Positions 1 through 8,903 of a stretch of DNA of 64,000 bases are shown here, piece after piece (position 1 is the stretch's first letter; each line of letters starts with the position of its first letter). The notes under the pieces are model-generated. The model had not been told where the DNA came from. It was given only the letters and a program-made list of their open reading frames with translations, and ran no database searches. The DNA is taken from positions 62,001 through 126,000 of the forward strand of contig NZ_CAKTFU010000004.1 of assembly GCF_934561205.1 (NCBI RefSeq). Reading direction: 5' to 3'. The position numbers were made by a program, and so were the translations under genes. The stretch comes from an uncultured Gemmiger sp. Its GTDB lineage: Bacteria; Bacillota; Clostridia; Oscillospirales; Ruminococcaceae.

Positions 1-1130
1 CATCGCTGCAGATATTGAGCGAGCTGGGGGCCGGCATCCGCATGGTCACCCGCAATATTTACGAAATCGACACCACCAACATCAACAGCACCGAGGTGTC
101 CAACGAGCTTTCGCGCCAGATGCGCGCCAGCTATTATTTCCTGGGTGCACTGCTGGGACGGTTCGGTTCCGGCCAGGTGGCCATGCCCGGCGGCTGCAAT
201 CTCGGCCCGCGCCCCATCGATCAGCACCTGAAGGCCTTTACCGCCTTTGGGGCCGAGGACTCGGTGGAGTACGGCCAGATCCGCGTCAAGGCCGACCGTT
301 TGGTGGGCAGCCATGTGTTTTTTGACACTGTATCGGTGGGCGCTACCATGAACGCCATGCTGGCCGCCGCCACGGCACAGGGCACCACCGTGCTGGAAAA
401 CGTTGCGCGGGAGCCGCATATCGTCGACTTGGCCAACTTCCTGAACATGATGGGGGCCGATATCCACGGTGCGGGCACCGATGTCATCAAAATCCACGGC
501 GTCAAGCAGCTGCACGGCTGCAACTATTCCATCATCCCCGATCAGATCGAGGCAGGCAGCTACATGGTGGCCGCTGCCATCACAAAGGGTGATGTGACGC
601 TGCGCAACGTTACCCCGAAGCATCTGGAGCCGATTACCGCCAAGCTGCGGGCAGCCGGCTGCGATATTGAAGAATATGACGATGCACTGCGCATCCGCCG
701 CACCGGCGATCTGCACCCGCTGAAGGTCAAGACCATGCCGCACCCCGGTTTCCCCACCGATATGCAGCCCCTGATGACCACACTGCTGACGATGGCGGAC
801 GGAACCTCCATCGTGACCGAGGGCATCTGGGAAAACCGTTTCCGCTATGTGGATGAGCTGCTGCGCATGGGTGCAAATATCCAGGTGGACGGGCAGGTGG
901 CCGTGATCGAGGGCGTTAAGAAGCTGCGCCCCGCGCCGCTGCGTGCTACTGACCTGCGCGCCGGTGCCGCCATGGTCATGGCAGCGCTGTCAGCCGATGG
1001 CATCAGCGAGGTGGACGAGACGATCCACATTGAACGCGGCTACGAAAACATCGTCGAAAAATTGCAGCTGCTGGGCGCGGATATCCGCCGTGTCGAGGCA
1101 CCCCCCAGCGCCATCAACCGCGCCATGTAA
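1..1130 (+). CDS. murA: UDP-N-acetylglucosamine 1-carboxyvinyltransferase (MurA), 5' end cut off
   Basis: MurA transfers enolpyruvate from PEP to UDP-GlcNAc, the first committed cytoplasmic step of peptidoglycan synthesis. The reading frame is open from the window edge (frame of base 3), so the start lies upstream. About 376 residues are present of a usual 420 or so, meaning roughly 45 N-terminal residues are missing. The loop with the catalytic cysteine is visible as PGGCNLGPRP near base 187, matching the Cys115 loop of the E. coli enzyme that fosfomycin attacks. The C-terminal half shows the expected domain with HPGFPTDMQP and RGYENI motifs. A hairpin terminator follows the stop. Firmicutes often carry two MurA paralogues and I cannot tell which one this is. 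Confidence 0.95.
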   Translation, partial: SLQILSELGAGIRMVTRNIYEIDTTNINSTEVSNELSRQMRASYYFLGALLGRFGSGQVAMPGGCNLGPRPIDQHLKAFTAFGAEDSVEYGQIRVKADRLVGSHVFFDTVSVGATMNAMLAAATAQGTTVLENVAREPHIVDLANFLNMMGADIHGAGTDVIKIHGVKQLHGCNYSIIPDQIEAGSYMVAAAITKGDVTLRNVTPKHLEPITAKLRAAGCDIEEYDDALRIRRTGDLHPLKVKTMPHPGFPTDMQPLMTTLLTMADGTSIVTEGIWENRFRYVDELLRMGANIQVDGQVAVIEGVKKLRPAPLRATDLRAGAAMVMAALSADGISEVDETIHIERGYENIVEKLQLLGADIRRVEAPPSAINRAM

Positions 1131-1142
1131 CCGTAATATTTC

Positions 1143-1173
1143 CGGGCCGACCCTTTGCGGCGGCCCGTTTTTT
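1143..1173 (+). terminator. Rho-independent terminator after murA
   Basis: CGGGCCG at 1143-1149 pairs with CGGCCCG at 1161-1167 and is followed by six T. It separates murA from the walJ-like gene. Confidence 0.8.
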
Positions 1174-1204
1174 GTGCGCCTGTCAAAGAAAGAGGATTCC
1201 ATCT

Positions 1205-1993
1205 ATGGCACTATTTACTACGCTGTACTCCGGCTCCTCCGGCAACTGTGCCCTGGTTCGTTCCGGGCAGCAGTATCTGCTGGTGGACATGGGCAAAAGC
1301 TGCCGTACCACGCTGTCGGCATTGAAAACACTGGAACTTCCCGTCAGTGACTGCGCCGGTATCCTGCTGACCCACGAGCACTCGGACCACGTTGCGGGGC
1401 TGGACACCTTCCTAAAAAAGCATCCGCTGCCGGTCTACGGCTGCGCCGATACGCTGGATACGCTGGATTCCCGCGGAACGCTGCCCCCCGCGGTGGAGGC
1501 AACGGCCATTGACGGGCAGACGGTGGATATCGGCGGCTTTACCGTGACCTGTTTCCCCACCAGCCACGACGTGCCCTGTTGCGGCTACCGTATCCGCACG
1601 CCGGATGGCCGCGTTATGGCGCTTGCCACCGACCTTGGGGTGCTGACCAAGGTAGTCATTGACAACCTTTCCGGCTGCGATCTGGTGGCCTTGGAGGCTA
1701 ACTACGACGCATTCAGCCTGCACGGCGGGCCGTATCCCTACTACTTAAAGGTGCGCATTGCCAGCGACCGCGGACATCTGGACAACAAGGCCTGCGCTGC
1801 CGAGATCCTGGACCTGATTCAGGACGGCTGCAAAAAGTTTGCGCTGTGCCATCTCAGCCAGACCAACAATTCCCCCGAACTGGCGCTGACCACCGTCTAC
1901 AACGTGCTGCTGGCGGCGGGCATCCAGCCGGGGCGCGATGTGCTGATCCAGGCGCAGGAGCGCAACGAGGTCAGCCCGTACATTGAGTTTTAA
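1205..1993 (+). CDS. walJ: MBL-fold metallohydrolase, WalJ/YycJ family
   Basis: This 262-residue protein is a metallo-beta-lactamase-fold hydrolase. The N-terminus has the YSGSSGNC signature typical of the WalJ (YycJ/VicX) family, and the metal-binding motif HEHSDH is at residues 57-62; further conserved acidic and histidine residues (LATDLG, SRGHLDN-like) follow. WalJ proteins are putative double-strand nucleases associated with the WalRK wall regulon in Bacilli, but no walRK genes are nearby here, so a link to that regulon is not supported. I chose ATG 1205, with GAAAGAGG just upstream, over an upstream in-frame start inside the murA terminator. The gene is followed 11 bases later by rlmH, a pairing known from other Firmicutes. 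Confidence 0.85.
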   Translation: MALFTTLYSGSSGNCALVRSGQQYLLVDMGKSCRTTLSALKTLELPVSDCAGILLTHEHSDHVAGLDTFLKKHPLPVYGCADTLDTLDSRGTLPPAVEATAIDGQTVDIGGFTVTCFPTSHDVPCCGYRIRTPDGRVMALATDLGVLTKVVIDNLSGCDLVALEANYDAFSLHGGPYPYYLKVRIASDRGHLDNKACAAEILDLIQDGCKKFALCHLSQTNNSPELALTTVYNVLLAAGIQPGRDVLIQAQERNEVSPYIEF

Positions 1994-2004
1994 GGAGGGT
2001 GTGT

Positions 2005-2490
2005 ATGCAGAACATTGACCTGATCTGCATCGGCAAGATGAACGCCGCCTACTTTGCCGCCGGGGTCGAGGAATACCGCAAGCGGCTGGGCGGGTTCTGC
2101 AATTTCCGTATCATCGAATTGCCGGAGTACGCCATTGCCGACAAAAACGCCGGCGACAAGCAGATCGCCAAAGCCCTGCAAAAGGAGGCGGACGCCATTC
2201 TTGCCTCGGTGCGCAAGGGGGCGTATCTGGTGGCGCTTTGTGTGGAGGGCAAGCAGATTTCCAGTGAGGAGCTGGCCGAAATGCTGGCGCAGCGCGCGGG
2301 CAGCGGGGCAGGGGATATCGCCTTTGTCATCGGTTCCTCTCACGGGTTGGACGACCGCGTCAAGCAGGCTGCCAAGACGCGCATCAGCATGGGACGCATC
2401 ACGCTGCCCCACCAGCTGGCACGCCTTGTGCTGACCGAGCAGCTTTACCGCGCCTGCACCATCAATGCAGGGATGAAATACCACAAATAA
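2005..2490 (+). CDS. rlmH: 23S rRNA (pseudouridine1915-N3)-methyltransferase RlmH
   Basis: RlmH is a small SPOUT-class methyltransferase that uses SAM to methylate pseudouridine 1915 of 23S rRNA in helix 69 on assembled 70S ribosomes. The 161-residue product matches the family length of about 159. It begins with IDLICIGKM and carries the SAM-knot segments VALCVEGKQISSEE, FVIGSSHGL and the C-terminal EQLYRA that are diagnostic of the family. ATG 2005 sits five bases after AGGAGGG; a GTG at 1999 lies inside that ribosome binding site and is rejected. It forms a two-gene unit with the upstream MBL hydrolase and ends at a convergent terminator. Confidence 0.95.
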   Translation: MQNIDLICIGKMNAAYFAAGVEEYRKRLGGFCNFRIIELPEYAIADKNAGDKQIAKALQKEADAILASVRKGAYLVALCVEGKQISSEELAEMLAQRAGSGAGDIAFVIGSSHGLDDRVKQAAKTRISMGRITLPHQLARLVLTEQLYRACTINAGMKYHK

Positions 2491-2496
2491 CAGCAA

Positions 2497-2534
2497 AAAG
2501 CCCGCGCCTTTGCAAACGCAAAGGCGCGGGCTTT
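2497..2534. terminator. Bidirectional terminator between rlmH and the hydrogenase gene
   Basis: A 17-bp perfect stem (AAAGCCCGCGCCTTTGC and its complement, loop AAAC) lies between convergent genes, with A-tracts and T-tracts serving both directions. Confidence 0.85.
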
Positions 2535-2546
2535 ACTTATACCGTA

Positions 2547-4070
2547 TTAGTAGTGCAGAAGATCCAAGGAATCCTGGAACGGGGTCTCGGTGGCGACCTT
2601 CATCTCAGCCTCTGCCTTGTACTTGTTCAGCATGGCAATGCTCTTGGCGGGGTCAGCCAGCGTACCGGCACCGGCAATGCAGCCGCCGGGGCAGGCCATG
2701 CCTTCCAGCAGGTAACCGTTGTACTTGCCGGCCTTGGCCATGGTCATCATCTTTTTGCACTCGGCCAGACCCTGGGCACTGGCAACCTTGACCTCGCGGT
2801 CGGGGTCCATCTTCTTGATGGCGTTGACAACCGCCTGGGCAACGCCGCCGGAGGTGGCAAAGCCGCGGGCGTCGGCACTGGCGCTGTGGAAAGCATCCTC
2901 GGGGTTGTCGGGCAGGTCGGCAAAGTTGACCTGCTTGGCCTCAAACAGACCCATCAGCTCCTCAAAGGTCAGCACGAAGTCGACCTCACTGCGCACGGAA
3001 CGGCGGCTGGCCTCCAACTTCTTGGCGGCGCAGGGGCCGACGAAGCAGATGCGGGCGTTGGGGTGCTCCTTCTTGAGCAGGCGGGCAGTCAGAACCATGG
3101 GGGTCATGGCCATGCTGATGCACTCTGCCTGCTGGGGGAACAGCTTCTTGGCCATAACGCTCCACGCGGGGCAGCAGGAGGTACCCATGAAGGGAATCTT
3201 GGCGGGGACTTCTTCCATAAAGTCCTTGGCCTCGTCGATGGTGCACAGGTCGGCGCCGATGGCAACCTCGGTCACATCGCTGAAGCCCAGACGGCGCATG
3301 CCTTCCTTCAGCTTGGAGGGGGTCATGCCGGGGAACTGGTTGATGAAGGCGGGGGCCACGATGGCAATGACATCATCGCCGCGCTTGATGCTCTGGATCA
3401 GCTGGAAGATCTGGCCCTTGTCCACGATGGCACCGAAGGGGCAGTTGACCAGGCACATACCGCAGGATACGCACTTATCGTAATCGATCTCGGCACGACC
3501 ATGCTCGTCAGAGTGGATGGCACCCATGCCGCAGGCGGCGGCGCAGGGACGCTCGGTCTTGACGATGGCGCTGTACGGGCAGCTGTTGACGCAGCGGCCG
3601 CACTTGATGCACAGGCTCTGGTCAATGTGGCTCTTGCCGTTGCGGAAGCTGATGGCGTGCTTGGGGCAGACCTCCTGGCAGGGGTGAGCCAAACAGCCCT
3701 GGCACATGGCAGTGACCTTGATGACCTTTTCCGGGCAGGCGTTGCAGGCGAACTTGATGACGTTGATCAGTGGCGGCTCGTAGTACTTGTCGGCGCTGAT
3801 GGTTTCCTTCAGACCGGCAGTGGCAGGCACGCTCTCGTCCAGAGGACGCAGGGACATACCCATGGCCAGGCGAACGCGCTCGGACACGATGGCTCTCTCC
3901 AGGAAGATGCTGCTGCGCAAAGATTTTTCCTCACCGGGAATGATCTTGAAGGGCAGCTCACGCATCAGATACTCGAAATCGTGCATCTCGTTGACCTCAT
4001 AGGCCATGCGGGCGACTTCGGTGAACACCTTACGACGGATATCCGTTACGGGGGTGTAAATGCCTCTCAT
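2547..4070 (-). CDS. Monomeric [FeFe] hydrogenase, group B-like
   Basis: This 507-residue iron-sulfur protein should interconvert protons and H2 using low-potential ferredoxin electrons. The N-terminal half has many cysteines for [4Fe-4S] clusters (C109/C112, C123/C126/C131/C135, C154/C157/C160/C164, C200/C203/C206/C210). The C-terminal half has the H-cluster motifs TSCCPAW (residues 297-303), PCAAKK (346-351) and GMACPGGC (457-464), giving all four H-cluster ligand cysteines plus the proton-shuttle Cys299. The ferredoxin-like layout and motif variants resemble group B hydrogenases common in gut Clostridia rather than group A. It has a good AAAGGAG site before ATG 4070. No maturase gene (hydE, hydF, hydG) and no partner subunit is nearby, so it appears as a lone gene. 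I see no clear promoter. Confidence 0.87.
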   Translation of the reverse strand: MRGIYTPVTDIRRKVFTEVARMAYEVNEMHDFEYLMRELPFKIIPGEEKSLRSSIFLERAIVSERVRLAMGMSLRPLDESVPATAGLKETISADKYYEPPLINVIKFACNACPEKVIKVTAMCQGCLAHPCQEVCPKHAISFRNGKSHIDQSLCIKCGRCVNSCPYSAIVKTERPCAAACGMGAIHSDEHGRAEIDYDKCVSCGMCLVNCPFGAIVDKGQIFQLIQSIKRGDDVIAIVAPAFINQFPGMTPSKLKEGMRRLGFSDVTEVAIGADLCTIDEAKDFMEEVPAKIPFMGTSCCPAWSVMAKKLFPQQAECISMAMTPMVLTARLLKKEHPNARICFVGPCAAKKLEASRRSVRSEVDFVLTFEELMGLFEAKQVNFADLPDNPEDAFHSASADARGFATSGGVAQAVVNAIKKMDPDREVKVASAQGLAECKKMMTMAKAGKYNGYLLEGMACPGGCIAGAGTLADPAKSIAMLNKYKAEAEMKVATETPFQDSLDLLHY

Positions 4071-4158
4071 TGTTTTTGCTCCTTTTTGCTCTGATTACTC
4101 TCAATGCTCTCTATCAAGCGCCGGCACAAGGCTATGGCGCTCCTGTTAAAATTTTACC

Positions 4159-4188
4159 AAAAAACCGCGCCTTTGGCAAGGGGCGCGG
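4159..4188 (-). terminator. Terminator after mtaB (minus strand)
   Basis: Read on the minus strand, CCGCGCC and GGCGCGG (4165-4171 / 4182-4188) form a stem followed by six T (4159-4164). It ends mtaB transcription ahead of the hydrogenase gene. Confidence 0.7.
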
Positions 4189-4242
4189 CAACGTTTTTTG
4201 TGAAAAAGCGAAAGATTTTACACGCTTTTTGCCAAAAGGGCA

Positions 4243-5541
4243 TTAGATCAGCTCGGCACGGCAGCGTTTTCCGTCCCATTCGCCTAAGGCGACACGCACG
4301 ATATCACCCGATGCGTGCCCGGCGGCGTTCACCAGAACCGGCAGATACTGCTTGGTGTAGCCGGTAAACAGCGTGGCGGACAGTGGTGTTTCCAAAAGCA
4401 CCTCGGCGCTGCGCCCCTGCATGGCAGCGGCCTGCTCGGCGCGCATGGCTTCTACGGCCTCGGTCATGCGGCGGCTGCGGGCTTCCTTTTCATGCTCCGG
4501 CAGCTGGTCGGCAAAGTCGTAGGCGGGCGTACCCTCGCGGCGGGAATAGGGGAAAACATGCACCTTCAGGAACTTTTGCGAAAGCACAAAGTCCATGCTG
4601 GCCTGAAAATCCTCCTCGGTCTCGCCGGGAAAACCCACGATCACGTCGGTGGTGAAGCTGACGTTTTCTGCGCCGAACGCGGCGCGCAGCTTGGCGGCGA
4701 TATCGGCAAAAACGGCGGTGGTGTAGGGGCGGCGCATGGCGCGCAGGGTCTTGTCGCAGCCGCTCTGCAGGCTTAAATGGAACTGCGGGCAGAGCTTCTT
4801 GACGGCTGCCATACGGCGGATATCCTCATCGTGCAGCATGTCGGGGTCCAGGCTGCCCAGACGCAGGCGCTCGATGCCCGGCACGGCGGCGGCCTTCTCG
4901 ATCAGCTCGACAAGGCTGGTGCCGGTGTCGGTGCCGTAGCTGGGCAGGCTGATGGCAGTCAGCACGACCTCCTTGTAGCCTGCGTCCGCCAGGCGGCGCA
5001 GCTCCTGCAAAATGCTCTGCTCATCGCGGCTGCGCACGGGACCGCGCGCGCGGGGGATAACGCAGTAGGCGCAGCGGCGGTTGCAGCCGTCCTCGACCTT
5101 GACAAAGGCGCGGGTGTGGTCGGCAAACTTATTCATCGGCAGTTCCTCGAACTGCTCGCCCTTTTCGTGGGGGCGGATATCCACCACGCGCTCGGCATCG
5201 CCGTTCAGCACCTTCTGCACGTCGGTCAGCACGGCGTGGCGGTTGCCGGAGCCGGTCACCACGTCCGCCTCGATGATGGCGGCAGCCTCCTCAGGGAAAG
5301 CCTGCGGATAGCAGCCGGTCAGCACCGTGACGGCACCGGGGTTCTCGCGCTTGGCGCGGCGCAGCCATTTGCGGCTTTTCTGGTCACCGAAATTGGTCAC
5401 GGTGCAGCTGTTCACCACATACACGTCCGCCGGTTCGTCATTGGGCACCACGGTGTAGCCGTTTGCTTCAAACAGCTGCTCCATGGCGCCGGTTTCGTTC
5501 TGGTTGACCTTGCAGCCCAAGGTATAAAATGTTACCCGCAT
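4243..5541 (-). CDS. mtaB: tRNA t6A37 methylthiotransferase MtaB
   Basis: MtaB adds a methylthio group to t6A at position 37 of tRNAs reading ANN codons, giving ms2t6A. The 432-residue protein has the three-domain layout of methylthiotransferases: an N-terminal MTTase domain with cluster-binding C10, C46 and C77 (LGCKVNQ, NSCTVTN, TGCYPQ), a radical SAM domain with C153-x3-C157-x2-C160 (GCNRRCAYC), and a C-terminal TRAM domain. The CKVNQ signature favours MtaB over MiaB or RimO. I chose the ATG at 5541, which has AAAAGGA upstream; a longer frame to 5619 runs through the promoter. It is transcribed divergently from dacF. Confidence 0.93.
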   Translation of the reverse strand: MRVTFYTLGCKVNQNETGAMEQLFEANGYTVVPNDEPADVYVVNSCTVTNFGDQKSRKWLRRAKRENPGAVTVLTGCYPQAFPEEAAAIIEADVVTGSGNRHAVLTDVQKVLNGDAERVVDIRPHEKGEQFEELPMNKFADHTRAFVKVEDGCNRRCAYCVIPRARGPVRSRDEQSILQELRRLADAGYKEVVLTAISLPSYGTDTGTSLVELIEKAAAVPGIERLRLGSLDPDMLHDEDIRRMAAVKKLCPQFHLSLQSGCDKTLRAMRRPYTTAVFADIAAKLRAAFGAENVSFTTDVIVGFPGETEEDFQASMDFVLSQKFLKVHVFPYSRREGTPAYDFADQLPEHEKEARSRRMTEAVEAMRAEQAAAMQGRSAEVLLETPLSATLFTGYTKQYLPVLVNAAGHASGDIVRVALGEWDGKRCRAELI

Positions 5542-5574
5542 AAATACGTTCCTTTTCTCTATATTAATACCTCT

Positions 5575-5603
5575 ATTATAATAAATGCGCCGCAAAAGCG
5601 CAA
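5575..5603 (-). promoter_or_regulatory. Promoter for mtaB
   Basis: On the minus strand TTGCGC, a 17-base spacer and a perfect TATAAT lie about 35 bases upstream of the mtaB start. Confidence 0.7.
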
Positions 5604-5664
5604 TACTAATCTGACCCATCGCTGCATAGGCTGAAATAAAGCCATAGCATGGGGGTGACCTGCG

Positions 5665-6843
5665 ATGAAAAAGAAAATCGTGCTTGCCGTTTTATGCCTG
5701 CTGCTGGCGGTAACGGCGGTGCTGCGCAGCTATGCCGATGCAGTGCCCGATGTGCGGCCGGCAGGGGTGCAGGACTTTGATGTGCCCTGCGCCGCCGCCG
5801 TGCTGATCGACGAGGATTCCGGCACTGTCTTGTACGAGAAAAACGCCGATGACCGCCGCCCGGTGGCGTCCATCACCAAAGTGATGACGATGCTGTTGAC
5901 CTTTGAGGCGTTGCAGGCAGGAAAAATTTCCTTGACCGATATTGTCCCGGTCAGTGAGCACGCCTACCATATGGGCGGCAGCCAGATCTGGCTGGAACCG
6001 GGGGAGCAGCTGACCCTGCAGGAGATGCTCAAGGCGGTCTGCATTTCCAGTGCCAACGATGCCGCCGTGGCGGTGGCGGAGTTTGTGGCAGGCAGCGAGC
6101 CGACTTTTGTAGAAAGAATGAACGCCCGCGCCGCCGAGCTGGGCATGACCGCCACCCATTTTGCCAACGCCTGCGGCCTGGACGAGGAAGGGCATCTTTC
6201 CAGTGCGCGGGATGTCGCCGTGATGAGCCGCGAAATGCTTTTGCACCACCCCGAGGTGCGGGACTACTGCACGGTCTGGATGGACACCCTGCGCGGTGGC
6301 AAGACCCAGCTTGTCAATACCAACAAGCTGCTCAAAAGCTACCCCGGCATTACGGGGTTAAAAACCGGCACCACCGGCAAGGCGGGGGTGTGTATCACCG
6401 CCAGCGCCGAGCGCGACGGTCTGCGGCTGATCGCCGTTGTGCTGGGTGCGGCCTCCGGCAAAGAGCGCTTTGAAGCCGCCAAGGCGCTGCTGGACTACGG
6501 CTTTGCCCACTACGACAGCGCCGAGGTCGCCCTGCCCGACGATGCGCCCGAAACGCTGCGGGTGCAGCGCGGCACTGCCGAGACCGTGCCGTTGGATTAC
6601 GCCGCGCCTGAGCGCCTTCTGGTGCCCAAGGGCGAGGGCGGCGGCTTGCAGACGAAAATCCTGCTGCCCGACGATGTGCCCGCACCGATAGAGCAGGGGA
6701 CCCCCGTGGGCAGCTGGCAGCTTTTGCGCGGAGAAACCGTTTTGCAGGAACTGCCCATCTGCGCCGCACAGGACGTTCAGGCGTTGAGTTTTGGATATTG
6801 CCTGCAATATCTCCTCCATGGGATACTGATAAACGGACTGTGA
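5665..6843 (+). CDS. dacF: D-alanyl-D-alanine carboxypeptidase (DacF/PBP5 type)
   Basis: A low-molecular-weight penicillin-binding protein that trims the terminal D-Ala from peptidoglycan stem peptides outside the membrane. A signal peptide (MKKK then a hydrophobic stretch to about residue 22, SYADA cleavage region) is followed by the serine peptidase S11 domain with SITK at 69-72, SAN at 129-131 and KTG at 233-235, all three catalytic motifs intact. The C-terminal PBP5-type beta domain ends in a hydrophobic tail (YLLHGILING) that may anchor it to the membrane. Length 392 is normal. The ATG follows GGGGGTG. DacF paralogues are often sporulation-linked, but nothing here decides between DacF and DacA, so the symbol is tentative. 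Confidence 0.9.
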   Translation: MKKKIVLAVLCLLLAVTAVLRSYADAVPDVRPAGVQDFDVPCAAAVLIDEDSGTVLYEKNADDRRPVASITKVMTMLLTFEALQAGKISLTDIVPVSEHAYHMGGSQIWLEPGEQLTLQEMLKAVCISSANDAAVAVAEFVAGSEPTFVERMNARAAELGMTATHFANACGLDEEGHLSSARDVAVMSREMLLHHPEVRDYCTVWMDTLRGGKTQLVNTNKLLKSYPGITGLKTGTTGKAGVCITASAERDGLRLIAVVLGAASGKERFEAAKALLDYGFAHYDSAEVALPDDAPETLRVQRGTAETVPLDYAAPERLLVPKGEGGGLQTKILLPDDVPAPIEQGTPVGSWQLLRGETVLQELPICAAQDVQALSFGYCLQYLLHGILINGL

Positions 6844-6889
6844 TTTGTGCATAATAAATGAAAACTTGGAAAAATTCCCGCATTTTTGC

Positions 6890-6918
6890 TTGACAATGAC
6901 CAGATAAAACAGTATCAT
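6890..6918 (+). promoter_or_regulatory. Promoter for pgi
   Basis: TTGACA at 6890-6895, a 17-base spacer and TATCAT at 6913-6918, about 35 bases upstream of the pgi start. Confidence 0.8.
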
Positions 6919-6951
6919 TGTGGTATATAAAAGACAAAGGAGGAACGGAAC

Positions 6952-8286
6952 ATGGCTGTTGCATTTAACGGCAAGCATCTGACTAAATTTATCCGTCCTG
7001 AAGAATATGAATCGATTTTCCCGCAGGTCAAGCTGGCACACGATCAGCTGGAGTCCAAGACCGGCTCCGGCAATGATTTCCTGGGCTGGCTTGACCTGCC
7101 TGTTACTTATGACCGCGAGGAGTTCGCCCGCATCAAGCAGGCGGCGGAAAAGATCCGCTCCGACTCCGACGTGCTGCTGGTAGCCGGCATCGGCGGTTCC
7201 TATCTGGGCGCCCGTGCCGTCGTCGAGGCCGTCAAGGGTCAGTTCCACAACGAGACCGAGGATGGCCCCAAGATCTACTTCTGCGGCAACACCATCTCTC
7301 CGTCTGCCCTCAATGACATCATCAAGCTGACCAAGGGCAAGCGCTTCTCCATCAACGTCATCTCCAAGTCCGGCACCACCACCGAGACCGCGCTGGCATT
7401 CCGCGTGCTGCGCAAGCTCCTGGAAGATTCTGTCGGTGCCGAGGAGGCCAACAAGCGCATCTACGCCACCACCGACCGCGCCAAGGGCACGCTGAAACAG
7501 CTGGCCGATGAGCAGGGCTGGCCCACCTTTGTGGTGCCCGACGACGTCGGCGGCCGCTATTCCGTGCTGACCGCCGTGGGTCTTTTGCCCATCGCCTGTG
7601 CCGGCATCGACATCGACGCCCTGATGCAGGGCGCTGCCGACGGCCGCGAAAAGTTCGGCAAGTGCACCATGGACAACGATGCCTACCGTTACGCCATGAC
7701 CCGCAACATCCTGTACCGCAAGGGCAAGAGCGTCGAGACGCTGGCTTGCTTTGAGCCTGACTTTACCATGATGAACGAGTGGTACAAGCAGCTGTTTGGC
7801 GAGAGCGAGGGCAAGGATCAGAAGGGTCTGATGCCCACCTCCTGCATCTTCTCCACCGATCTGCACTCGATGGGTCAGTTCCTGCAGGACGGCAGCCGCA
7901 TCATGTTTGAGACCTTCGTGGACGTCAAGAACACCCGCGAGGACTTCTACATTGAGCCGCTGGAGGGCAACTTTGACGGCCTGAACTTCCTGGCTGACCA
8001 GAATATGAGCGTCGTCAACCGCAAGGCGATGGAGGGCACCATTCTTGCCCACACCGACGGCGGCGTGCCGCTGGGCTTGATCGAGGTGGACAGCCTGGAC
8101 GCCCACGATGTCGGCGAGCTGATCTACTTCTTCTGGAAGGCCTGCGCCGTGTCCGGCTACCTGCTGGCCGTCAACCCGTTTGACCAGCCCGGCGTCGAAA
8201 GCTACAAGAAGAACATGTTCGCCCTGCTGGGCAAGCCCGGCTACGAGGACCGCAAGGCGGAACTGGAAGCAGCCCTGAGCGAATAA
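6952..8286 (+). CDS. pgi: Glucose-6-phosphate isomerase
   Basis: Pgi interconverts glucose-6-phosphate and fructose-6-phosphate in glycolysis. The 444-residue protein is of the shorter Firmicutes type (about 450 residues). It has the sugar-isomerase core with [11 protein letters not shown] near residue 80, the phosphate-binding SKSGTTTET near residue 140, and the conserved [14 protein letters not shown] segment. The ATG has a strong AAAGGAGGA site and its own promoter. The codon choice is very strict, as expected for a highly expressed gene. No other glycolytic gene is adjacent. Confidence 0.97.
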   Translation: MAVAFNGKHLTKFIRPEEYESIFPQVKLAHDQLESKTGSGNDFLGWLDLPVTYDREEFARIKQAAEKIRSDSDVLLVAGIGGSYLGARAVVEAVKGQFHNETEDGPKIYFCGNTISPSALNDIIKLTKGKRFSINVISKSGTTTETALAFRVLRKLLEDSVGAEEANKRIYATTDRAKGTLKQLADEQGWPTFVVPDDVGGRYSVLTAVGLLPIACAGIDIDALMQGAADGREKFGKCTMDNDAYRYAMTRNILYRKGKSVETLACFEPDFTMMNEWYKQLFGESEGKDQKGLMPTSCIFSTDLHSMGQFLQDGSRIMFETFVDVKNTREDFYIEPLEGNFDGLNFLADQNMSVVNRKAMEGTILAHTDGGVPLGLIEVDSLDAHDVGELIYFFWKACAVSGYLLAVNPFDQPGVESYKKNMFALLGKPGYEDRKAELEAALSE

Positions 8287-8337
8287 ACCCAAGGAACCAT
8301 GGCGCGCAAGCGCTTACGAAATAAGGAGGTAACCCCT

Positions 8338-8742
8338 ATGTTGAAACTCATCGTTGGTACCAAAGGCTCCGGCAAAACCAAAACTATGATCGAGATGATC
8401 GATAAGGCCACCAAGACCACTTCCGGCAACATCGTTGTCATCGAAAAATGCATGAAGCTCACCACCGAGATCAACCACGCTGCCCGCCTGGTTGACGTGG
8501 ACGAGTATGGCGTTGTCGGTGCCGATATGCTGTACGGCTTTGTTGCAGGCGTTCTGGCCGGCAACTACGATATCACCGAGCTGTTCATCGACGGCATCCT
8601 GCGCATCATCGACCACGACATGGCCGCTGCTGCCAAGGTTCTGGCTGCCATCGACAAGATCACCCAAAATATCGAGGTCGTCGTCACCGTGTCTGCCAAT
8701 GTGACCGACCTGCCCGAAGAACTGAAGAAGTACGTTGTCTGA
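8338..8742 (+). CDS. Small P-loop NTPase-like protein conserved in Clostridia
   Basis: A 134-residue protein starting with a strand and a clear Walker A motif, GTKGSGKT, at about residues 7-14. A hydrophobic strand (TELFIDGILRIID) could supply a Walker B-like aspartate. Related short proteins in Clostridia are sometimes labelled PilT-like, but there is no pilus gene here and no secretion-ATPase hallmark beyond the P-loop, so that name is not justified. ATG 8338 follows a perfect AAGGAGGT; an earlier in-frame start at 8299 has no site. It lies 51 bases after pgi without a terminator between, so it is probably co-transcribed with pgi, and it is followed by a strong terminator. Function unknown. 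Confidence 0.85.
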   Translation: MLKLIVGTKGSGKTKTMIEMIDKATKTTSGNIVVIEKCMKLTTEINHAARLVDVDEYGVVGADMLYGFVAGVLAGNYDITELFIDGILRIIDHDMAAAAKVLAAIDKITQNIEVVVTVSANVTDLPEELKKYVV

Positions 8743-8774
8743 TCGGGTCTTTGACCGCAAAAAGTCTGATTTTG

Positions 8775-8807
8775 GGGCAGGAAAGCTGGCTTTCCTGCCC
8801 TTTTTTT
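8775..8807 (+). terminator. Rho-independent terminator
   Basis: GGGCAGGAAAGC pairs perfectly with GCTTTCCTGCCC across a TG loop, followed by seven T. Confidence 0.9.
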
Positions 8808-8848
8808 CGTAAAATAATAAAAAATCGCAACTTTTTGGGTTTTAGTTG

Positions 8849-8877
8849 TTGACAACCCCCCGCAACTTGTGTATACT
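8849..8877 (+). promoter_or_regulatory. Promoter for yceD-rpmF
   Basis: TTGACA at 8849-8854, a 17-base spacer and TATACT at 8872-8877, only about 26 bases before the yceD start. Confidence 0.8.
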
Positions 8878-8903
8878 ATTTAAGCAACCTTTTGAGGTGT
8901 ACT

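Noticed and set aside
6358..8292. Long antisense open frame (644 codons) opposite dacF and pgi
   Set aside because: It mirrors two well-conserved genes, is full of His/Gly/Gln low-complexity sequence typical of GC-rich antisense frames and has no ribosome binding site.
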